This document shows positions 17,860 through 25,455 of a stretch of 43,118 nt of DNA, one piece after another. Positions within the stretch are counted from its first letter, which is position 1. Each line of letters begins with the position of its first letter. Under the pieces are notes generated by a model, which saw only the letters and a list, made by a program, of their open reading frames with translations, was not told the origin of the DNA and did no database searches. The position numbers and the translations under genes are program-made. This DNA is from JASMHC01 sp042092935. GTDB lineage: Bacteria; Pseudomonadota; Alphaproteobacteria; Rhodobacterales; Rhodobacteraceae. The stretch spans positions 1 to 43,118 of the forward strand of contig JBELFK010000008.1 of assembly GCA_042092935.1 (NCBI GenBank), read 5' to 3'.

Positions 17860-18546
17860 ATGAACAATTTCATCTTCGGAATTTACCCCTATATCGCGCT
17901 GAGCGTGTTGTTAATCGGGTCCATCGCTCGTTATGAACGTGATCCGTTCACGTGGAAAACATCCTCGTCCCAACTTTTGCGTCGCAAGCAGTTGGTGGTT
18001 GGCTCGATCCTTTTTCACGTTGGCATTCTGGTCATTTTTCTGGGTCACCTCATCGGGCTTTTGACCCCGATCGACTTGTTCCACGCACTTGGCGTAAGCA
18101 ACGCGTTCAAGCAGACGCTGGCCGTCGTGGCGGGTGGTATTGCGGGCGTCATGGCGCTTGTCGGCGGGTTGATGCTGTTCCATCGCCGCTGGACCGACCC
18201 GCGTATCCGCAAAACTTCCAGCTTTGCCGACATTGCCATTCTGGCTCTTTTGCTGGCGCAACTGGTGCTGGGGATCGGCACGATTTTCGTCTCGGTTCAG
18301 CATCTGGACGGCGGTGAGATGGTCAAGTTCATGACATGGGCGCAGAAGATTTTCACCTTCCGCGCAGGCGCTGCAGCGGAAATTGCCGACGTCGCCATGG
18401 TGTTCAAACTGCACTTGTTCCTCGGGTTGACGATCTTCCTCGTTTTCCCGTTCACGCGCTTGGTGCACATGTTGTCCCTTCCGCTGCGCTACGTGACGCG
18501 GCCCGGTTACCAGATCGTGCGTTCGCGCCGTAAAGCGTCGGAGTAA
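17860..18546 (+). CDS. narI: Nitrate reductase gamma subunit (diheme cytochrome b)
   Basis: 228 residues with five membrane helices. It oxidises quinol at the periplasmic side and sends electrons to NarH. His53 and His63 in the second helix and His185 and His203 in the last correspond to the four heme ligands of E. coli NarI (56, 66, 187, 205). AAGGAG precedes the ATG at 17860, and narJ ends 11 bases upstream. Confidence 0.95.
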   Translation: MNNFIFGIYPYIALSVLLIGSIARYERDPFTWKTSSSQLLRRKQLVVGSILFHVGILVIFLGHLIGLLTPIDLFHALGVSNAFKQTLAVVAGGIAGVMALVGGLMLFHRRWTDPRIRKTSSFADIAILALLLAQLVLGIGTIFVSVQHLDGGEMVKFMTWAQKIFTFRAGAAAEIADVAMVFKLHLFLGLTIFLVFPFTRLVHMLSLPLRYVTRPGYQIVRSRRKASE

Positions 18547-18551
18547 TCGAT

Positions 18552-19355
18552 ATGGGAACGCGCTTACATCCAGATCTGATCGTCAACGGCGAGAAGGTTC
18601 CGCAATCCGTGGTGGCTGGCGAAGTCCAGCACCACGACGCGCCCAAGGGCAAACCGGGCATTGCATGGCGCAAGGCGACAAATGCCATCGCCGTCAGAAC
18701 CTTGCTGCTACAAGAAGCACGCGCCCAAAACATCGCAATCGCGCATGATGAAGTTAGCCCGGGGCGTTTTGAAACCGACGAGGAGGCCCAGATCAGGGGC
18801 CTTCTCGAAGCCTCAATTTCGGTCAAAAAGCCCTCTGATGAGGCCATAAAAGCCGAATGGAGCCGCGCACCCGAGCGTTTTCGCGCGCCGCCTTTGTGGG
18901 AGGTCTCGCACATCCTGTTTGCCTGTGATCCCCGCGACGAAGAGGCAAAACAGCAGGCGTTTCAACGCGCCCAAACGGTGCTGAAGAAGGCGCTGACAAG
19001 CGGCGCTAAATTTTCGGCGCTTGCCAAGCAGTTCAGCGACTGCGGGTCGAAATCGTCCGGCGGGGCCCTTGGGCAACTTGGACCGGGCGATACCGTTCCC
19101 GAGTTTGAGGCCGTCTTGCGCACTCTGTCCGAGGGCGCGATAACGCCCGAGCCGGTCCTCACCCGACACGGCTGGCATATCGTTCGCATGGATGCTTTGG
19201 CCGAGGGTCAAATTTTGCCCTTCGACAGCGTCAAACGCGCAATTGCGGAGGCTTTGGAGAAAGCCGCGTGGACCAGCGCTGCCCGCGAATTTATCGACGC
19301 ATTGGTTGCCCATGCCACCATTGAGGGCGCCGACCTTCAAGGGGTCAAAGGATGA
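18552..19355 (+). CDS. Parvulin-type peptidyl-prolyl isomerase linked to nitrate reductase
   Basis: 267 residues. The parvulin (PpiC) domain spans roughly 115-215, with VSHILFACDPRDEEAKQQA, then FSALAKQFSDCGSKSSGGALG and LTRHGWHIVRMD. There is no signal peptide or membrane helix, so it should be cytoplasmic, unlike SurA or PrsA. This type is often annotated NifM-like. It starts five bases after narI and overlaps moeA by four bases, so it is translated with the nitrate reductase genes. A role in folding or maturing NarGHI is an inference from position. Confidence 0.85.
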   Translation: MGTRLHPDLIVNGEKVPQSVVAGEVQHHDAPKGKPGIAWRKATNAIAVRTLLLQEARAQNIAIAHDEVSPGRFETDEEAQIRGLLEASISVKKPSDEAIKAEWSRAPERFRAPPLWEVSHILFACDPRDEEAKQQAFQRAQTVLKKALTSGAKFSALAKQFSDCGSKSSGGALGQLGPGDTVPEFEAVLRTLSEGAITPEPVLTRHGWHIVRMDALAEGQILPFDSVKRAIAEALEKAAWTSAAREFIDALVAHATIEGADLQGVKG

Positions 19356-20632
19356 CGCACGCCATGCAATTCGCACCCACGGCGTGTGGGTGCGATTCAG
19401 TTGGCCATGGACCCGCGTTGCTGAGTGTCGACGAAGCCTTGGCAAAAATCTCAAAGCTCCCAAGGCCGGTCGTCGGGGTGGAAACTGTCCCCTTGGAGCG
19501 GGCAAAGGGACGTGTGCTGGCCCAAGATGTCTCGGCAAAAAGCGCTTTGCCACCGTTCGATAATTCCGCAATGGATGGCTATGCCTTTGATGCCAGTACG
19601 CTAACGGGCGACGGGCCTTGGCGGTTGCCGGTCGTTGATCGGATCTCGGCAGGTCACGTTGGTACGACGCCACTTCCGGCCGGAAGTGCTGCGCGAATTT
19701 TCACCGGCGCGCCGATCCCTTTGGGCGCTGATACAGTCCTCATGCAAGAAAACGTCGAGCGGTTGCCGACCGAGATCCTGCTGCATGTCCGCCCAAAGCC
19801 GGGGGCACATATCCGCCGCGCCGGTGAAGAACTGGGCAAGAATTCCTCGATCCTAAAGGCGGGGCATATGTTGGGCACACGTGCCTTGGCGGCCTGTGCG
19901 GCCTCAGGAAACGGTGCCGTCGCGGTCAAACGGCGTCTCCGCGTCGCGCTTTTGATAACCGGCGACGAAGTAACGTCTGCGGGTGACGAACTTACGGGCG
20001 GCAGCATTTGGGACGTCAACACCCCTATGCTGACCGCCGCCCTGTCTTGCGCGAATGTTGATCTGGTCGAGATCACCCATTGCCCCGACAACCGCGCTCA
20101 ACTGGTTGCGCAGGTTCAGGGGCTCTCGGACCAAGCCGATCTTCTCATTACATCCGGGGCCGTCTCGGTCGGCGAGGAAGACCACGTCAAACCCGCGCTC
20201 AAGGCGCTCGGGGTCGAAACGCTGTTCAGCGGCGTGGCCATCAAGCCTGGAAAGCCGATTTCACTGGGTCAAATCGGGTCGATGACATGGCTGGGTCTGC
20301 CGGGGAATCCGTATTCAGCATTTGTGACGTGGCAGATTTTTGGCACGGCTGTCTTGCGGCGCCTATCCGGTCAGGCACCCGCACAACAAGATCGCCAGAT
20401 TGTCCAGATCAACACCGAGATCAACCGCAAGGCTGGTCGGGCCGAGTATCGCCCTGCCAGCTTTGCCGGTGCAGGCTTGAACGGCTACAGGTCTGTCAGC
20501 TTTGCAAACGCTTGCCACTCGGCCCGCGTCACAGGGCTGCCTTTTGCCGATGGCCTCATGTGTATCCCCGCCGAGACCGAGCATCTGCCGAAGGGCGCGC
20601 TTGTTGAGTTTATTGCCTTTGAGAACGACTAA
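19352..20632 (+). CDS. moeA: Molybdopterin molybdenumtransferase
   Basis: 426 residues. MoeA inserts molybdenum into adenylylated molybdopterin, the last general step of molybdenum cofactor synthesis. Motifs in order: LSVDEAL, PPFDNSAMDGYA near residue 68, ITGDEVTSAGDEL near 205, TSGAVSVGEEDHVK near 270, KPGKPISLG near 305 and GLPGNPYSA. The N-terminus has an unusual small segment with two close cysteines (ACGCDSVGHG, residues about 12-21) before the family domain starts. Its place in the nar operon suggests it serves nitrate reductase in particular. Confidence 0.94.
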   Translation: MTHAMQFAPTACGCDSVGHGPALLSVDEALAKISKLPRPVVGVETVPLERAKGRVLAQDVSAKSALPPFDNSAMDGYAFDASTLTGDGPWRLPVVDRISAGHVGTTPLPAGSAARIFTGAPIPLGADTVLMQENVERLPTEILLHVRPKPGAHIRRAGEELGKNSSILKAGHMLGTRALAACAASGNGAVAVKRRLRVALLITGDEVTSAGDELTGGSIWDVNTPMLTAALSCANVDLVEITHCPDNRAQLVAQVQGLSDQADLLITSGAVSVGEEDHVKPALKALGVETLFSGVAIKPGKPISLGQIGSMTWLGLPGNPYSAFVTWQIFGTAVLRRLSGQAPAQQDRQIVQINTEINRKAGRAEYRPASFAGAGLNGYRSVSFANACHSARVTGLPFADGLMCIPAETEHLPKGALVEFIAFEND

Positions 20633-20644
20633 GGAGCCGAACGG

Positions 20645-21166
20645 ATGAACATTGCCTACACGATTGCACAAAATCGCGGTGACACGGATCTGCTGCTGTT
20701 TAACGTCGCAAAAACCCTTGGCGCGCTTGGCTACAAAACCGCGGGCACGGTGCAAATCAACACCGAGCGCAGCGCAGACTGCCGATGTGACATGGATGTA
20801 CAAGTGTTGCCTGCGGGGCAAACGATCCGCATTTCTCAAAGCCTCGGCCCTGGGTCCAAAGGCTGTCGTCTTGATCCCGAGGCCCTGGAAACCGCCGTTG
20901 CACTGGTTGACGCCCAGATCGAAAACGGTGCGGATGTTTTGATTGTCAACAAGTTTGGCAAACACGAGGCCAGCGGGCGCGGATTTCGCGATGCCATCGC
21001 CAAGGCCCTGTCCTACGGCATTCCCGTACTGGTCGGCACGAATGCGTTGAACGAAGAGGCCTTCGTGACCTTCTCGGCAAATATCGCACAGCGCTTGCCA
21101 GCGGATGAGGCGGGGCTAGTTCAATGGGTGCAGAGCCACACCGGCGAAACGGCGCTGGTCGCTTAA
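20645..21166 (+). CDS. DUF2478 family protein, molybdenum-linked
   Basis: 173 residues, soluble. The order matches DUF2478 proteins: an N-terminal IAYTIAQNRGDTDLLLFNVAK, then a central RCDMDVQVLPAG and LGPGSKGCRLDPEALE region and ADVLIVNKFGKHEASGRGFRD. The FGKxE segment and the overall pattern resemble a degenerate nucleoside-triphosphatase without a standard P-loop. Such genes are found beside molybdenum-enzyme or molybdate-transport genes, sometimes fused to an ABC ATPase. AAGGAG precedes the ATG, 12 bases after moeA. Function unknown; a role in molybdenum handling is inferred from context. Confidence 0.75.
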   Translation: MNIAYTIAQNRGDTDLLLFNVAKTLGALGYKTAGTVQINTERSADCRCDMDVQVLPAGQTIRISQSLGPGSKGCRLDPEALETAVALVDAQIENGADVLIVNKFGKHEASGRGFRDAIAKALSYGIPVLVGTNALNEEAFVTFSANIAQRLPADEAGLVQWVQSHTGETALVA

Positions 21167-21214
21167 CCCTGAATGCGGTTAAATTGACGTCATGGATCGC
21201 CGCAAGAAAGGGAA

Positions 21215-21583
21215 ATGATGCGCACGCTGCCGGACAAAGTTATCGCATGCCAAGTCGGCCCTGATCTTGTCGAAGTCGACGAGGCTGGCTACCTTTTTGA
21301 TCCTTCGGACTGGTCCAAGGCATTTGCAGAGCTCATTGCCGCACAAGAGGGGCTGAACCTGTCCGACGACCATTGGCAGGTCGTCCAATTCATGCGCGCC
21401 TATTTGGAGGATCACGGCGTTGCCGCCGACGCGCGGTTCGCCATCAAATTTCTTGCCGACCGGCATGGTCTCGACAAGAAAGCCGCCAAGCATTTGTTGT
21501 TTGATCTGTTCCCGAAAGGCTACGTCAAACAGGCCTGCAAAATGTCAGGCATGCGCCAGCCGCGCGCTTGGAGCACGGGCTAG
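21215..21583 (+). CDS. DsrC/TusE-like sulfur-carrier family protein with an altered C-terminus
   Basis: 122 residues. The body fits DsrC/TusE: DEAGYLFDPSDWSKAFAELIA, then LNLSDDHWQVVQFMRAYLEDHGV and a helical RFAIKFLADRHGLDKKAAKHLLFDLFPKG (quoted in pieces). In DsrC the C-terminal arm has two redox cysteines, an inner CysB and a penultimate CysA. Here the inner one is kept (Cys108 in KQACKMSGM), but the CysA position is Trp119, followed by STG. It therefore cannot form the CysA-CysB trisulfide chemistry of DsrC or act as TusE, which uses CysA. It is last of the nar genes, 48 bases after DUF2478. The true function is open. The ATG at 21215 or the next one at 21218 could be used. Confidence 0.8.
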   Translation: MMRTLPDKVIACQVGPDLVEVDEAGYLFDPSDWSKAFAELIAAQEGLNLSDDHWQVVQFMRAYLEDHGVAADARFAIKFLADRHGLDKKAAKHLLFDLFPKGYVKQACKMSGMRQPRAWSTG

Positions 21584-21595
21584 CGTGCAAGCCAA

Positions 21596-22549
21596 TCACG
21601 ACCGCTTCTGCATCCGCTGACGACGCATTTCGGCCCGCGTCCTCGGCGCGGTCGTGCCTTGGCCACCGACCACTTGAGACGCCAATAAAGCGGGGCTAGG
21701 GCATCTGAAAAGATCGATGATCGAAACGGCCACCCCAAGTTTGTTCTGAATTTCAGACAGCAGCGCCACGGCCTGTTTTGAGTCTCCGCCGACCTCAAAG
21801 AAATTCATTTCCGCACGATAGTCAGAGTGTTTCAATGCCGCGCCAAACACACCGCAAAGGTCAGCTAGCATCCTGTCGAATTCAGCATTCGGCGTGATCG
21901 ACGGAACTATAGATGCCCCTGCCCCCATGACCTCGGCCGGCACGCCAAGCGCTGTGCAGCCCACCGGAACATCCGAAATTACAGCGGAACATGCGCTGAC
22001 CGTCGCATCATCGCCCACAACAAGATCGGGCAAGACCGAGGCGTTTGAGCCGATATAGGCCCGATCCCCAACCTGCACACGCGCATTCACCACAGCCCCG
22101 GGGGCGATCACTCCGCCCGTCCCAAGGGATGCTCCATGCCCCAGAACGGCTTGGGTGAAGATCACCGCGTGGTCGCCAACCGAAGACAACGCCGAGACGG
22201 TGCAGCCCGCATAAATCGTTACGGCCCGGCCAACGGTCGCCCCAAATAGGCTAGTGCTTGGGTGGATCAACGAGGTTAGTTCAAGGCCGAAGCCTTCGAT
22301 CTTCGCAAGGGCGCGATCACGGCCCTTGGTCGAACGCGCCACCAGATTCACCGCCTGATCGCCCGGCTGATGCTCGGAAAGTGCCTCAAACGGGCCAATG
22401 ACGGGGACGCCCATGATCTCACACCCAAGTTTCGTGGGGTCATCGTCGAGAAGAACGATCCGATCCCAACGTTTCTCGGCAGCGTTCACCTCAATCGCGA
22501 GCCGCACCCCGTCGGGGTTTCCGGCCGCGCACAAGTAGAGCGTTGTCAT
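21596..22549 (-). CDS. NeuD/PglD-type sugar acyltransferase fused to an NRPS-type carrier domain
   Basis: 317 residues. Residues 1-85 form the small Rossmann-like domain of NeuD/PglD enzymes. About 92-212 is a left-handed beta-helix of hexapeptide repeats (VGRAVTIYAGCTVSALSSVG and later GDRAYIGSNASVLPDLVVGD). His138 in VLGHGASLG matches the catalytic histidine of PglD-type acetyltransferases. About 222-295 is a complete peptidyl/acyl carrier domain: FFEVGGDSKQAVALLSEI gives Ser257 as the phosphopantetheine site. A basic tail ends the protein. Acyl transfer from the fused carrier to an amino-sugar is a reasonable inference, but no adenylation domain or phosphopantetheinyl transferase is nearby. 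Start overlaps the radical SAM gene by ATGA. Confidence 0.8.
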   Translation of the reverse strand: MTTLYLCAAGNPDGVRLAIEVNAAEKRWDRIVLLDDDPTKLGCEIMGVPVIGPFEALSEHQPGDQAVNLVARSTKGRDRALAKIEGFGLELTSLIHPSTSLFGATVGRAVTIYAGCTVSALSSVGDHAVIFTQAVLGHGASLGTGGVIAPGAVVNARVQVGDRAYIGSNASVLPDLVVGDDATVSACSAVISDVPVGCTALGVPAEVMGAGASIVPSITPNAEFDRMLADLCGVFGAALKHSDYRAEMNFFEVGGDSKQAVALLSEIQNKLGVAVSIIDLFRCPSPALLASQVVGGQGTTAPRTRAEMRRQRMQKRS

Positions 22550-23598
22550 TGCGTTGCCGTCGCGCGTTCAAGGTGGGCTTTTTGGCCGGGCCGCAGTTTC
22601 ACCGATGCGCCGGTTTTCCAATCGGTGCAATCATGGCAGCGATCCGGCAAATCATCGAACATATGATCCAGATGCAACTGGCGATAACCGCCAAGGTTGG
22701 CCCATAAATCGACCAAGCTGTCGTCCCACGCGTTGCCTGCATCTTCTTCGCCCTCGGTGTCACCGGGACACCGCGGCACGCGACCGTCCCAGAACAAATG
22801 CATCATCGTGATCGCCCAAGGACAGGCGATGCGCTGTTCATTGGCAACGTCAATCGCGGTTTCAAACTTGCCCCCCCAGCTTAGCTGGCGACGCAGTTTC
22901 ACTGTCGCCCCAAGGCCAAGCCAATGGTCGCGGTAGGCATCGAACTCTTTGACGTTGTCGTCCATCTCGATGAACTGGACCATGATCTCGGAGCCTGTTT
23001 CACGTTTGGCTCGCTCGTCCAACAGGAATTTGACATTGTCATAGACCGTATCGCGGTTTCCAAGCACGCGATATTTCTCATAGGTTTCCTTGGTGAAACC
23101 GTCGATCCCGATCACGATGGTTGAGAGGCTTGTGTCAAGCAATCTCGTTGCTACGTCCCTTGTCAACCGCATGCCATTGGTGTTCAGGTTCAGCGATTTC
23201 AGGCCAACCCTCGCCCCATAGTCGAGCATGTCGATCAAGCGATCGGGCATCAACAACGGCTCGCCGCAAAACGAGAACCACACATTTGTCGATGGAGCGA
23301 CCTCGGCGATTTCATCCGCGCACTTCTGCCACAGCGGCATAGGCAAATTGCCCTTTGGGCGCTTCATTTGATCGTGGTGACACATCGAACAATTGAGATC
23401 ACATTCGGCACAAAGCTCGACTGCGAAAATCTTGGGGAACGTCGGATTCTTCAACCCCGCAGCGATGCGGTTTAGTTCTTTGAGATGCTCTTGGTTTTCC
23501 ATGGCAATTTGTCTCACTCCGTGAGTTAGCTGTCTTGCCCCTGACGGTACGATACCGTGAACTTGCGATGCGGCGTCTTGATCGAAATCAACCTTCAT
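22546..23598 (-). CDS. Radical SAM/SPASM-type enzyme
   Basis: 350 residues from ATG 23598, or 318 from ATG 23502 (MENQEHLKELN); both are possible and neither ribosome binding site is strong. Cys66, Cys70 and Cys73 (CDLNCSMC) form the CX3CX2C site of the [4Fe-4S] cluster that cleaves S-adenosylmethionine. WFSFCGEPLL is the GGE-like motif and LNLNTNGM a typical strand. The C-terminus has further cysteines (ACPWAITMMHLFWDGRVPRC, and CHDC) in a SPASM/twitch arrangement for an auxiliary cluster. Such enzymes modify peptides, sugars or carrier-bound substrates. It is translationally coupled to the acyltransferase-carrier gene, which may present its substrate. Confidence 0.88.
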   Translation of the reverse strand: MKVDFDQDAASQVHGIVPSGARQLTHGVRQIAMENQEHLKELNRIAAGLKNPTFPKIFAVELCAECDLNCSMCHHDQMKRPKGNLPMPLWQKCADEIAEVAPSTNVWFSFCGEPLLMPDRLIDMLDYGARVGLKSLNLNTNGMRLTRDVATRLLDTSLSTIVIGIDGFTKETYEKYRVLGNRDTVYDNVKFLLDERAKRETGSEIMVQFIEMDDNVKEFDAYRDHWLGLGATVKLRRQLSWGGKFETAIDVANEQRIACPWAITMMHLFWDGRVPRCPGDTEGEEDAGNAWDDSLVDLWANLGGYRQLHLDHMFDDLPDRCHDCTDWKTGASVKLRPGQKAHLERATATQ

Positions 23599-23691
23599 AG
23601 CCTCGTTTTGCCGTTATAGCTGTAAATTCATGCTTTTACGCCCGTTTGACGCCACAAAAACGCCGAGAGCCCGCTTACTGAGACTCGATCA

Positions 23692-24669
23692 ATGATGACC
23701 CAAGATCATCCCCACCCAACGCGATCCCTGGTGACAGGAGGCGCTGGCTTTATCGGATCGCACCTTTGCGACCGGTTGATCGCGATGGGACACGAGGTTA
23801 CCTGCCTCGATAATTTAACAACCGGAGACCGCGCCAATATTGACCATCTTTTCGGTCACTCGCGCTTCTTGTTCCTGCAACAGGATGTCACCGGTCCGAT
23901 CGATCTTGAGGTTGATGAGATTTACAATCTGGCCTGCCCCGCCTCGCCGGTTCACTACCAAAACGATCCGGTTCATACGATCAGAACCTCTGTTCATGGC
24001 GCGATCAATCTCCTGGACCTGGCGCAGCGATTGGGATGCAGAATCCTGCAAGCCTCAACCAGTGAAGTCTACGGTGATCCACTCGAACATCCGCAACAAG
24101 AGACCTATTGGGGAAATGTAAATCCGGTCGGGATCCGGTCCTGCTATGACGAAGGTAAACGTTGTGCGGAGACCCTGTTTTTTGACTACCATCGCCAGCA
24201 CGGTGTCGACATCAAGATCGCGCGGATTTTCAATACCTACGGCCCGAGAATGCAGCCCGATGATGGGCGGGTCGTTTCGAATTTCATCGTGCAAGCCTTA
24301 CGGGGCGAGGACATCACGATCCACGGCACCGGCACCCAAAGCCGGACCTTTTGCTATGTCGATGACCTCGTCACTGGATTGATCGACCTGATGAAGACAC
24401 CGACTGGTGTCACTGGTCCGGTTAACCTTGGGAGTGACACCGAATGTGCCATGATCGAACTGGCAAGGCAGGTGCAAAAACTAACCGGCACGGCATCCGG
24501 GCTAATATTCACCGACCGACCCGGCGATGATCCCTGCCGCAGGCAGCCGAACCTGAATAAGGCGCGGGACATCCTGAATTGGCAGCCCAAGACCGCGTTT
24601 CACGACGGTCTGGCCGCGACCATTGCCTATTTTCGCGAACGAGGCGTTTTAGTGCACAGCAACCGGTGA
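23692..24669 (+). CDS. UDP-glucuronate decarboxylase (UDP-xylose synthase), SDR family
   Basis: 325 residues. The NAD-binding motif is TGGAGFIGSHL (14-24). IYNLACPASPVHYQNDPVHT is the signature of UXS-type enzymes. The catalytic YxxxK is Tyr152 and Lys156 in SCYDEGKRCAET, and RIFNTYGPRM and DDGRVVSNFI follow. These enzymes oxidise and decarboxylate UDP-glucuronic acid to UDP-xylose or its 4-keto intermediate. It is divergent from the radical SAM gene and may provide the sugar nucleotide for that island. The last 21 bases overlap the end of the DUF1150 gene on the other strand. Start at 23692 or the adjacent ATG at 23695. Confidence 0.87.
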   Translation: MMTQDHPHPTRSLVTGGAGFIGSHLCDRLIAMGHEVTCLDNLTTGDRANIDHLFGHSRFLFLQQDVTGPIDLEVDEIYNLACPASPVHYQNDPVHTIRTSVHGAINLLDLAQRLGCRILQASTSEVYGDPLEHPQQETYWGNVNPVGIRSCYDEGKRCAETLFFDYHRQHGVDIKIARIFNTYGPRMQPDDGRVVSNFIVQALRGEDITIHGTGTQSRTFCYVDDLVTGLIDLMKTPTGVTGPVNLGSDTECAMIELARQVQKLTGTASGLIFTDRPGDDPCRRQPNLNKARDILNWQPKTAFHDGLAATIAYFRERGVLVHSNR

Positions 24670-24876
24670 CAATTGGTTCTGGCGCGCAAGAATGAAAGCC
24701 TCGCGCCGGTTTTTCACCAAGGCGATGCGTTTGCCCTCAACATTGTGAACCGCGTAGAGCTTGTCCACATCCCCGATGTGCGAACGCACATCTTCGGGAA
24801 GATCCTCGGACAGAACGGTGCGGACGTAGACGATTTTGTCGTCGTTGCCCTGGTCAAAGTTAAATCTGCTATCCAT
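24649..24876 (-). CDS. DUF1150 family protein
   Basis: 75 residues. The whole sequence fits DUF1150, a small alphaproteobacterial family found next to hsp20 genes: IVYVRTVLSEDLPEDVR, then LYAVHNVEGKRIALVKNRREAF. The ATG lies two bases after the hsp20 stop, so translation is coupled. Its end overlaps the UDP-glucuronate decarboxylase gene tail to tail. The function is unknown; expression with a small heat-shock protein suggests a stress role. Confidence 0.85.
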   Translation of the reverse strand: MDSRFNFDQGNDDKIVYVRTVLSEDLPEDVRSHIGDVDKLYAVHNVEGKRIALVKNRREAFILARQNQLSPVAVH

Positions 24877-24878
24877 GC

Positions 24879-25292
24879 TCAGCCCTTTTTGATGTTGATC
24901 GTTTGCACAATCGTTTCCGGTTGGGCCTTGGTCAGATCAACATGCAACAACCCGTTCTCGATCACGGCCTCGCCAACTTCGACGCCATCGGCCAGCACAA
25001 AGCTGCGCTGGAACTGCCGCGCTGCAATGCCGCGATGCAGGAATATCCGGCCATCACTGTCGTCTTGCTGACGACCACGGATCACCAGCTGGCGGTCTTC
25101 GAGGGTGATTGCCAAATCATTGTCACCAAATCCCGCAACCGCGAGGGTGATCCGATAAGATGTCGGAGAGGTTTGTTCGATGTTATAGGGCGGGTAGCCA
25201 TCATTGCCGGATTTCGCGGTGCGCTCAACAAGACGCTCCAGCTCGTCAAATCCTAGCAGGTAGGGGTGTGCCCCCAAAGTCAGTTTCGTCAT
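24879..25292 (-). CDS. Small heat-shock protein, Hsp20/IbpA family
   Basis: 137 residues from ATG 25292. The N-terminus (PYLLGFDELERLVERTAKSG) and the alpha-crystallin domain are those of IbpA-type holdases: YNIEQTSPTSYRITLAVAGF, DLAITLEDRQLVIRGRQ, and FQRSFVLADGVEVGEAVIENGLL (in pieces). The frame is open further upstream to 25691, but that runs through the promoter and opposite gene. Binds unfolding proteins during heat stress. Preceded by a probable RpoH promoter and cotranscribed with DUF1150. Confidence 0.94.
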   Translation of the reverse strand: MTKLTLGAHPYLLGFDELERLVERTAKSGNDGYPPYNIEQTSPTSYRITLAVAGFGDNDLAITLEDRQLVIRGRQQDDSDGRIFLHRGIAARQFQRSFVLADGVEVGEAVIENGLLHVDLTKAQPETIVQTINIKKG

Positions 25293-25355
25293 AGACACGT
25301 CCTTTTCGATCAAGCGACAGTCGATTTCGGCCCCGTTTTGGCGACCGTTGCCTAG

Positions 25356-25385
25356 AATATGGGACGTCTTCGGCGCGAGTGCAAG
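25356..25385 (-). promoter_or_regulatory. Probable heat-shock sigma (RpoH) promoter for hsp20
   Basis: On the minus strand CTTGCA (25380-25385) is followed, 18 bases after CTTG, by CCCATATT (25356-25363). This fits the RpoH consensus CTTG...CCCATnT. It would give a 5' leader of about 57 bases before the hsp20 ATG at 25292. The promoter lies across the region upstream of the divergent DUF465 gene. Confidence 0.65.
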
Positions 25386-25455
25386 AGGTTGGAAAGATTG
25401 CACGTTTGGGGTTAAACTGAACCAAGCAGACCTAACACAGAACGGAATCACCCCG

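Noticed and set aside
18552..19355. True NifM (nitrogenase iron protein maturation)
   Set aside because: Only the shared parvulin domain supports it; there are no nif genes here and the gene is coupled to narI and moeA.
24673..25256. Plus-strand open frames over the hsp20/DUF1150 region
   Set aside because: They are antisense to two well-recognised genes and have no start signals.
25293..25349. ROSE or fourU RNA thermometer in the hsp20 leader
   Set aside because: The 57-base leader does not show a convincing pairing partner for the ribosome binding site by eye.
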